Assembly: GCA_036276235.1 (NCBI GenBank)
Contig: DATBDZ010000128.1
Location: forward strand, 1 to 15,173
Direction of reading: 5' to 3'
Source: JANWHF01 sp036276235
GTDB taxonomy: Bacteria; Planctomycetota; Phycisphaerae; Tepidisphaerales; Tepidisphaeraceae
Length of the DNA: 15,173 bases
Part shown: piece after piece, positions 7,656 to 13,023 of the stretch
Layout: each line of letters starts with the position of its first letter
Numbering within the stretch: the first letter of the stretch is position 1
The notes under the pieces: generated by a model
Told to the model about the DNA's origin: nothing
Database searches by the model: none
What the model saw: the letters and a program-made list of their open reading frames with translations, nothing else
Program-made: the position numbers and the translations under genes

Positions 7656-7751
7656 TCCGCGAAGCCGGCAAGCGGCGGGATCGGGGAGCATTGCTCCCCG
7701 CTGAAAGTCCGTCCGCGTTCTCCCCCTTCCGCCGCTCGCCGGCTCCGCGGA
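7656..7751. repeat. Nested inverted repeat: 23-bp outer arms, 8-bp inner hairpin
   Basis: The outer arms 7656-7678 (TCCGCGAAGCCGGC...) and 7729-7751 pair at 21 of 23 positions. Inside, CGGGGAGC-ATT-GCTCCCCG at 7682-7700 is a perfect 8-bp stem with a 3-nt loop. The whole folds into a cruciform-like shape of about 96 bp in a gene-free gap. It resembles a small repeated palindromic element; there is no second copy in this window. Confidence 0.6.
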
Positions 7752-7820
7752 TCGGAAGTCCACGATACGCAGAAGACCCTTCCCACCCCAATCAGTTGGA
7801 CGAGGTAGAAGGGCGGCTTC

Positions 7821-7899
7821 GTTCGACGTTGGACGTTGGAAGTTCGACGTTCAATCTTTTGATACTTCGACCCAAAACGCCGAACGTCCAACTTCGAAC
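7821..7899. repeat. Heptamer array arranged as an inverted pair
   Basis: The left array 7821-7855 has five heptamers: GTTCGAC, GTTGGAC, GTTGGAA, GTTCGAC, GTTCAAT. The right array 7879-7899 has three on the opposite strand: GTTCGAA, GTTGGAC, GTTCGGC. The 23-bp spacer would be the loop. Apart from this and the hairpins at 7535 and 7656, the gap 7499-8066 holds nothing I can support as a gene; the long open frame across it has no recognisable protein features. Confidence 0.75.
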
Positions 7900-8066
7900 G
7901 GACGAAAACGCAATCAAGCGATTTGCGTCCGAGGTCTATTTTCCACTTTCCACCCTCCGCTATCTGACTGCCGCACCGTGGGTCCGGGAGCGCTCAACGA
8001 AAAAACTTGCCCCGGATCACCCCTCCCGCGATACTGCTCGCTCACCATTCACCAACGAAGAAATAG

Positions 8067-8303
8067 GGCGCGGGCATGCCAAAGGTAAATCGTGACCACC
8101 TGTTTTCCTACCGTGTCCATCTTCCCTCGCTTTTGGAGCAAAAGGAATTTGCTCTGAAGCTTGACGGGATTGGCGCGGAAACCCAACGTCTCGAATCCCT
8201 ATACCAGCAAAAGCTCGCTGCCCTCGATGCTTTAAAGAAGTCGCTCCTGCATCAGGCGTTCAGCGGAACTCTTCAACAGGAAACTAACATCGAAGGAGGA
8301 TGA
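8067..8303 (+). pseudogene. hsdS: 3' remnant of a type I restriction specificity subunit gene
   Basis: The first three codons (GAG) plus the 75 residues from the ATG at 8076 match the tail of HsdS: GAGMPKVNRDHLF, then LPSLLEQKEFALKLDGI (the PLPPLxEQ-type motif that opens a conserved spacer helix), then a coiled coil (ETQRLESLYQQKLAALDALKKSLLHQAFSGTL). HsdS is normally ~400-450 residues with two DNA-recognition domains; both are missing, so it cannot specify a target alone. The frame is blocked by TAG at 8064-8066, and family resemblance continues upstream of the first ATG, showing that 8076 is not a native start. It ends 1 bp before the next gene. hsdM is absent from the window. Confidence 0.8.
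8293..8299 (+). promoter_or_regulatory. Strong ribosome-binding site of the DUF6236-like gene
   Basis: AAGGAGG lies 5 nt before the ATG at 8305, inside the last codons of the hsdS remnant. It fixes the start and suggests that the downstream gene is still translated although hsdS is broken. Confidence 0.7.
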
Positions 8304-8304
8304 A

Positions 8305-9450
8305 ATGATCGGCCTCTATTATCCTTTTATCCATTTTCGCGACGACAACTGGTTGAAGTTTGCACTAATTTATTTCAGTCAGGTAGCTCGTATAGTCCCG
8401 GATGGCTTCACAACGCACGACTCGGACGACGTGAAGCGTGTCCAGCAAGAACTGAACGCGGTGATTCCGGCGCCTCCTTTCTCGGGCGGGACCGAGGTAG
8501 CCGAGGACTTCCTGCGGTTCGTCAAGAATTCCGCCACAGAGCTCCGCAACAAGTACGACGTTTCGAAAGCCAATGGATGGCCGATCGACCAGCATACCCG
8601 CGCTCATGCGCCACCGGGAACGGATCCAAGATTCAGCTACATCTTTCATGACAAATTTGCACCCGAGTTAGGCGACAGGCTGGTGCACGAGCAACTGGGC
8701 GTACGAGGCGAGGGCCGAGACACGCGATGGATCGGTGTTCACGCTGATATCGCTCGTGTCTACATGACCTCCATGGCGGAGTCCATCGGAAAGGCTACCG
8801 GATACAAGCCTGTATCGGATCAGGTGAAGAGCCTGGAGGAAGTCGGGGAGCGCAATGACGCGCGCTACACGCAACTCTTGTTACGGCCGAATGCTCAGAA
8901 ACCGGAAAATCTCATCTCTGCAGAGGCAATAGGTGTTGTAGCACTCAAAACAGTGATCCCCGCCAATCTCGCTAACGTGCCCATGCAGAAGATCATCCGA
9001 TTTCGCAGGAAATTCGAAAGGGAGCTTTCGGATTTTCAAGACTGGACGCACAAAACAGCAAAGACTCTCGTCGAGCAAACCGGCGGCGTCACCTCGCCAA
9101 CTGCAATGAACCATCATCTAGAAAAGCTGAACATAGAGAAAAAGGTCGACGATTTACGGGCACAGCTTAAGGATGTTGGCATTGAGGCAGCCGCCAGCGC
9201 GCTGTGCATTAAGATTGGCGCAATCGCCGCCGGCGCTGTGTTTGCGCAGGATATTAACAAGACTGCATGGGACGTTGCTGGAACGGCCATCGCCGCAATC
9301 CCGCTAGCGGTCAAGACAAGAAGGGAGGCGAAAAAGCTGGTTTCAGGCAACTTCGCGGCATATCTCCTACATGCAGAGGAGAATCTTACGCCGCGTACCT
9401 TTCTTCAGCGCTTATCGACGCTTTCCCGAAAGGGCGCCGCCGGAATCTGA
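8305..9450 (+). CDS. DUF6236-like protein, accessory gene in a type I restriction-modification locus
   Basis: 381 residues, intact. The opening MIGLYYPFIHFRDDNWLKFA and the following RIVPDG match what I recall of the DUF6236 family, whose function is unknown. The central region has RFSYIFHDKF and DTRWIGVHADIARVYMTSMA. Residues about 265-300 look helical and charged (HHLEKLNIEKKVDDLRAQL). They are followed by two Ala/Ile-rich segments (KIGAIAAGAVFA; DVAGTAIAAIPLAV) that could be short membrane or buried helices. No nuclease or ATPase motif is visible. It sits between the hsdS remnant and the hsdR fragment with gaps of 1 and 5 bp, so it belongs to the operon; a part in defence is inferred from that position only. 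Confidence 0.65.
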   Translation: MIGLYYPFIHFRDDNWLKFALIYFSQVARIVPDGFTTHDSDDVKRVQQELNAVIPAPPFSGGTEVAEDFLRFVKNSATELRNKYDVSKANGWPIDQHTRAHAPPGTDPRFSYIFHDKFAPELGDRLVHEQLGVRGEGRDTRWIGVHADIARVYMTSMAESIGKATGYKPVSDQVKSLEEVGERNDARYTQLLLRPNAQKPENLISAEAIGVVALKTVIPANLANVPMQKIIRFRRKFERELSDFQDWTHKTAKTLVEQTGGVTSPTAMNHHLEKLNIEKKVDDLRAQLKDVGIEAAASALCIKIGAIAAGAVFAQDINKTAWDVAGTAIAAIPLAVKTRREAKKLVSGNFAAYLLHAEENLTPRTFLQRLSTLSRKGAAGI

Positions 9451-9455
9451 CGCTA

Positions 9456-9586
9456 TGAACGACGCCGAAACCAGAGCCGAGCACATCGACCCTGCCCTTG
9501 AGGCGGCGGGTTGGGGTGTCGTGGACGGTACCAAGATGCTGCGGGAGAATCCGATCACGCACAGGCGGAATCAGGGGAGGTGCTGA
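9456..9586 (+). pseudogene. hsdR: Short 5' fragment of hsdR, copy 1
   Basis: 43 codons reading MNDAETRAEHIDPALEAAGW, then GVVDGTKMLRENPIT, the N-terminus of a type I restriction R subunit. It then leaves homology and stops at 9584-9586, directly before the rhuM ATG. The same segment recurs at 10627-10745 at the start of the second hsdR, with about 80% nucleotide identity by hand count, so the two are diverged alleles rather than a fresh duplication. Its end supplies the ribosome-binding site of rhuM. A 43-residue product is unlikely to be functional. Confidence 0.8.
9574..9580 (+). promoter_or_regulatory. Ribosome-binding site of rhuM
   Basis: GGGGAGG lies 6 nt before the ATG at 9587, within the end of the hsdR fragment. 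It is a near-ideal site and fixes the rhuM start. Confidence 0.7.
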
Positions 9587-10630
9587 ATGGCGAATGAACC
9601 TCAATCCTCGATCATCCTCTACCAGACCGAAGACGGCCGCACGCGGATCGAGTGCCGGTTTGAGAACGAGACGATCTGGCTGACACAGGCGTTAATCGCC
9701 CAATTGTTCGATAAGGATGTACGCACGATAAACGAGCATTTGGTCAACATTTATGAGGAAGGCGAACTGGAGCCGGGACCAACTATCCGGAAATTCCGGA
9801 TAGTTCGATCCGAAGGTAGTCGCGAGGTCGCACGGGAGATCGAGCACTACAGCCTGCCGGCGATACTGGCCGTGGGTTATCGCGTGCGCAGCCGTCGCGG
9901 CACCCAGTTCCGTCAGTGGGCAACCGCGCGGCTGAGCGAGTATCTGATCAAGGGGTTCGTCATGGACGACGAGCGCCTGAAAAACCCGCCGGGGCCGGGT
10001 GTGCCGGATTACTTCGACGAATTGTTGGAGCGGATTCGGGACATCCGTGCCAGCGAGAAGCGCGTTTATCTGCGGGTGCGGGAGATTCTGGCGCTGGCCG
10101 CCGACTACGAGCCGACCGACGCGCAGACGCAGGTTTTCTTCCAGACGATCCAGAACAAGCTCCACTTTGCCGCCACCGGAAAGACTGCGCCGGAGCTGAT
10201 CGCCGAACGGGCGGACGCGCTCAAGCCGAACATGGGATTGACCAGCTGGAAGGGTGAGGTCGTCCGCAAGTCGGACGTCACGGTGGCCAAAAACTATCTC
10301 AGCGCGAATGAGATTGACGAGTTGAACCGCGTGGTGGTGATGTTCCTGGATTACGCGGAGGATCAGGCCAAACGTCGAAAGCAGATTTTCCTCAATGACT
10401 GGAAGACGAAGCTGGATGAGTTCCTCAAGTTCAACGAGCGCCGGGTGCTGTCGGATTCCGGAAAGGTCTCGCGCGAGGCGGCGGACGAGAAGGCGCAACA
10501 GGAGTACGATCAGTTCAGCCAGCGCCGCCGGGCACAGATCGAAGCCAGCGCCGAGCAGGAGAACATCCGGCAGTTGGAGGATCTGGCAAAGAAACTGCCC
10601 AAGCCGAAGAAACCGAGAAAGCCGAAATGA
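9587..10630 (+). CDS. rhuM: RhuM-family protein
   Basis: 347 residues, intact, of the RhuM family (named for a gene of a Salmonella pathogenicity island and often found beside type I restriction genes). Biochemical function is not established. Visible: ILYQTEDGRTRIECRFENET, WLTQALIAQLFDKDVRTINEHL (helix-turn-helix-like), TIRKFRIVRSEGSREVAREI, HYSLPAILAVGYRVRSRRGTQFRQWA, KGFVMDDERLKNP. The C-terminus is charged and coiled-coil-like and ends in a Lys/Pro tail (KLPKPKKPRKPRK-like), which could bind nucleic acid. It starts directly after the hsdR fragment stop, and its own stop overlaps the next hsdR ATG as ATGA. The TIRKF codons form a perfect DNA palindrome. Confidence 0.88.
   Translation: MANEPQSSIILYQTEDGRTRIECRFENETIWLTQALIAQLFDKDVRTINEHLVNIYEEGELEPGPTIRKFRIVRSEGSREVAREIEHYSLPAILAVGYRVRSRRGTQFRQWATARLSEYLIKGFVMDDERLKNPPGPGVPDYFDELLERIRDIRASEKRVYLRVREILALAADYEPTDAQTQVFFQTIQNKLHFAATGKTAPELIAERADALKPNMGLTSWKGEVVRKSDVTVAKNYLSANEIDELNRVVVMFLDYAEDQAKRRKQIFLNDWKTKLDEFLKFNERRVLSDSGKVSREAADEKAQQEYDQFSQRRRAQIEASAEQENIRQLEDLAKKLPKPKKPRKPK
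9781..9805. repeat. Perfect 12-bp palindrome within rhuM
   Basis: AACTATCCGGAA, one base, then TTCCGGATAGTT. It falls on the codons for the conserved TIRKFRIV segment of RhuM. It could be a protein-binding site or mRNA hairpin, or a by-product of codon choice in a conserved peptide. Confidence 0.6.
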
Positions 10631-11054
10631 ATGAGGCGGAAACAGAGCCGAGCACATCGACCCCGCGCTACGCGCGGCGGGATGGGGCATCGTTGATGGC
10701 ACCAAGGTGCTCCGCGAGCATCCGATCACGCTCGGGCGGCTGGAAGGGTTGGGCGGGCGGCGCGGGAAGGGGCTGACCGCCGACTATGTGCTGGTTTACC
10801 GCAATCGCAAGCTGGCGGTCATTGAGGCCAAGGCGTGGGATGAGCCGCTGACTGAGGGGCTGGCGCAGGCGAAGAACTATTGCGGCAAGCTTGCCGTCCG
10901 CTACGCGTACGCCACCAACGGGCAGGCGCTGTACGGCGTGGATATGCAGACTGGGGCGGAAGCGGAATGCGCATATCCAACGCCGGATGAACTGTGGACG
11001 ATACGCTTACTTTGGCGAGCCGGTTTATATCTACTCGCTCAAGGACGGGATTAA
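10627..11054 (+). pseudogene. hsdR: hsdR, N-terminal nuclease part, frameshifted
   Basis: The second and main hsdR begins ATGAATGAGGCGGAAAC but has lost one base near 10642 relative to copy 1, so the native frame (RAEHIDPALRAAGWGIVDGT) no longer follows the ATG. From there the proper frame runs to 10997 with the R-subunit nuclease core: LTADYVLVYR (acidic Asp), VIEAKAW (the ExK of the PD-(D/E)XK fold) and QAKNY (QxxxY). It then enters a wrong frame at a deletion junction near 10990-11002 and stops at 11054. The product could only come from an internal GTG at 10707 without a clear binding site. The nuclease residues are intact, but the part is separated from the rest of the enzyme. Confidence 0.82.
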
Positions 11055-12402
11055 CCATGGGTTCCTGACGCCATTCCGCGTGCGGCAGGTTTCCACGTCG
11101 CTGGACGAGTACGTCTATACCTCCGATGACACGGTGATCGAGGGAGAGATCGAAGCCGGAAAGCGCTACGAGGAAGCCGACTTCAACAAGATCATCACGA
11201 TCAAAGAGCGCGAGGCGAAGCGCGTGAAGCTGTTCATGGATGCGATCGACCAGCGCGAAAAAACATTGGTCTTCTGCGCCACGCAGGAACACGCGCTGGC
11301 GGTGCGGGACCTGATCAACCAGTACAAGACCAGCACCGACCCGAATTACTGCCACCGCGTGACGGCAGACGACGGGGCCCTTGGCGACCAATGGCTGAAG
11401 ATATTCCAGGACAACGAGCGCACCATCCCGACGATCCTTACGACCAGCCAGAAGCTTTCGACCGGCGTGGACGCGCGCAACGTGCGGAACATCGTCCTCA
11501 TGCGCCCCGTGAACTCGATGATCGAATTCAAGCAAATCATCGGGCGCGGCACCCGCCTCTTTGATGGGAAGGATTATTTCACGATCTACGATTTCGTAAG
11601 AGCGCATGAGCATTTTCACGACGACGAATGGGATGGCCCGCCGCAGGCGCAGGACGATTGCCCCAAGTGCGGCCAGCGCCCATGCGTGTGCGAGAAACCG
11701 GAGCCGCCGGCATGTGACGTGTGCGGCAAATACCCCTGCGAATGCGCGGAGGAGCCGTGCGAGGTTTGCGGGCAGGTGCATTGTATCTGCAATCAGCGCA
11801 GGCGGGTGAAGATCAAGCTGGCGGATGGCAAGGAGCGATCGATCCAGCACATGATGGTGACCACCTTCTGGCACCCCGATGGCACGCCGATGAGCGCCAG
11901 GCAGTTCATGGAGATGCTCTTCGGCAAGCTGCCGGAGTTCTTCACCAGCGAAGAGGAATTACGCCAGCTCTGGAGCGTGCCGGACACGCGCGCCAAGCTG
12001 CTGGCGGGGCTGGCCGAAAAAGGTTTCGGCCATGCGCAGCTGCTGGAGATGCAGCAGATCATCAACGCCGAGAAGAGCGATCTGTTCGATGTGCTTTCGT
12101 ACGTGGCGTACACGCGAGCACCGGTGACCCGCGAAGAGCGGGCATCCCAGGCCCGACCAGCGATCACCACCTACTTCAACTACAAGCAGCAGGCGTTCCT
12201 CGAATTCGTGCTGGCGCAGTACGTGAAAGTCGGCGTGGACGAGCTGGCGCCGGATAAGCTCTCGCCGCTGCTGAAACTCAAGTACAACAACGCCATCGCG
12301 GATGCGGTGGAGGACCTTGGCACGCCGGCGGAGATCGGGAAGGTCTTTACGAGTTTTCAGCAATATCTGTATCTGCCGCAGGGGCCGGACAAACGCACCT
12401 GA
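10891..12402 (+). pseudogene. hsdR: hsdR, C-terminal part; helicase motifs I-III deleted
   Basis: Genuine homology starts at about 11002 (YAYFGEPVYIYSLKDGINHG) and runs to the end. It includes EKTLVFCATQEHAL, ILTTSQKLSTGVDARN, MIEFKQIIGRGTRL (helicase motif VI), a Cys-rich linker, VKIKLADGKERSIQHMM, and the EcoEI-type C-terminal domain ending GKVFTSFQQYLYLP. The codons between 10891 and 11002 are out-of-frame reading of the N-terminal part. Missing are the Walker A GTGKT motif, the DEAD/DECH box and the TATPxR segment, roughly 200-250 residues compared with a ~800-residue R subunit. The C-terminal frame itself has no stops for 1.4 kb, so decay is recent or the piece is still used. Without the motor motifs it cannot translocate DNA. 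Confidence 0.85.
11659..11790 (+). other. Triple Cys-rich repeat in the HsdR C-terminal part
   Basis: Three 11-residue units, CPKCGQRPCVC, CDVCGKYPCEC and CEVCGQVHCIC, are joined by Pro/Glu-rich linkers between the second helicase domain and the EcoEI-like C-terminal domain. The CxxC...CxC pattern suggests metal binding, four Cys per unit. It sits where many R subunits have only a Pro/Glu-rich linker. Confidence 0.7.
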
Positions 12403-12408
12403 AACGGG

Positions 12409-12500
12409 AGAATGGACAATTGACAACGGATAATTGACAACGGGGCCATTGACCTCCGGAATGTCGCGTTGTCCATTCTCAATTATCAATTATCCATTGA
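12409..12500. repeat. Heptamer array inverted pair downstream of hsdR
   Basis: The left array 12409-12443 is AGAATGG, ACAATTG, ACAACGG, ATAATTG, ACAACGG. The right array 12466-12500, on the opposite strand, is TCAATGG, ATAATTG, ATAATTG, AGAATGG, ACAACGC. There are five units each side with a 22-bp spacer. It begins 6 bp after the hsdR stop, so it could act as a transcript end or RNA-stabilising hairpin. Confidence 0.78.
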
Positions 12501-12538
12501 TCCAGCGAGACAAGTCCCGCGACAGGCGCGTTGAATAG

Positions 12539-12648
12539 GCGAAGTGTCGCATGATCGGAACCGATGTTTTAATTCGTAAGTTGTTTTATTTCAGTAGCTT
12601 ATGATATTAGGATCGACGGTGTTCATGCGACAAATGCGACACTTTCGC
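12539..12648. repeat. AT-rich segment bounded by inverted TGTCGCAT motifs
   Basis: GCGAAGTGTCGCATGA at 12539-12554 faces TCATGCGACAAATGCGACACTTTCGC at 12623-12648, in which the TGTCGCAT motif occurs twice on the minus strand. Between them 12565-12612 is much richer in A and T than the surroundings. No gene is visible. It could be a promoter/operator region or a remnant of inserted DNA. Confidence 0.5.
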
Positions 12649-12670
12649 GATTTTAAGGGACGAAAGATAT

Positions 12671-12993
12671 AGGCACGGAGGCACGCAGGCACGCAGGCAC
12701 GCAGGCACGCAGGCACGAAGGCACGAAGGGCAAGGCCGTAAGCGTATTTCTGCCTACTGACTACTCACTCAACAAGGCATGGAGGCCGTTACACCCTTTC
12801 GGGGGTGTAACACTGACATTCAGGACATAAGTTTACTTATCCTCATGGGTTGCGCAATGAGCATCAACGCTGTGACACAGGCATAGCTGTAACATTTGTA
12901 TCATTCGCTGAATGAGTCGGCAGTAGTCAGAGGGCAGTCGTCAGAAGGCAGTGTTCCCGAATTTCCCCTTCGTGCCTTCGTGCCTCCGTGCCT
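12671..12993. repeat. Nested repeat element with octamer outer arms
   Basis: The outer left arm 12671-12726 has seven octamers of AGGCACGN; the outer right arm 12970-12993 has three on the opposite strand. Inside lies a second inverted pair of heptamers: GTAGGCA/GTAGTCA on the minus strand at 12751-12764 facing five units (GGCAGTA, GTCAGAG, GGCAGTC, GTCAGAA, GGCAGTG) at 12919-12953. Inside that is the hairpin 12788-12811. The octamer differs by one base from the AGGGACGA unit found inside the dehydratase gene. Confidence 0.75.
12788..12811. repeat. 9-bp hairpin in the 12403-13023 gap
   Basis: GTTACACCC, a 6-nt loop, then GGGTGTAAC. No T-run follows, so a terminator is not supported. A further short palindrome, ATAAGTTTACTTAT, follows at 12827-12840. 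No gene is credible anywhere in 12403-13023. Confidence 0.55.
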
Positions 12994-13007
12994 CTTCCGT
13001 CCCTCTA

Positions 13008-13021
13008 ACCCGAAACCCGAA
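13008..13021. repeat. Two tandem ACCCGAA heptamers
   Basis: ACCCGAA occurs twice in tandem immediately downstream of the stop codon of the toroid/DUF4159 gene. This is a minimal single-arm example of the short-unit arrays seen elsewhere in the window. Confidence 0.5.
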
Positions 13022-13023
13022 AC

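Noticed and set aside
7691..8095. 134-residue open frame upstream of the hsdS remnant, considered as the missing part of hsdS
   Set aside because: It is in another frame, crosses the nested hairpin and heptamer array, and shows no target-recognition-domain features.
9456..10745. The flanking hsdR copies considered as target-site duplications of a transposon carrying rhuM
   Set aside because: They are about 120 bp long and only about 80% identical, there is no transposase, and copy 1 merges into the rhuM leader, which fits recombination between related loci better.
10819..11874. 351-residue minus-strand frame opposite hsdR
   Set aside because: Antisense shadow of recognisable R-subunit sequence.
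12788..12811. Hairpin considered as an intrinsic terminator
   Set aside because: No run of T follows the stem on either strand.
12671..12993. The direct-repeat arrays considered as a CRISPR
   Set aside because: Units are 7-8 nt and contiguous, with no unique spacers of 30-40 nt and no cas genes.
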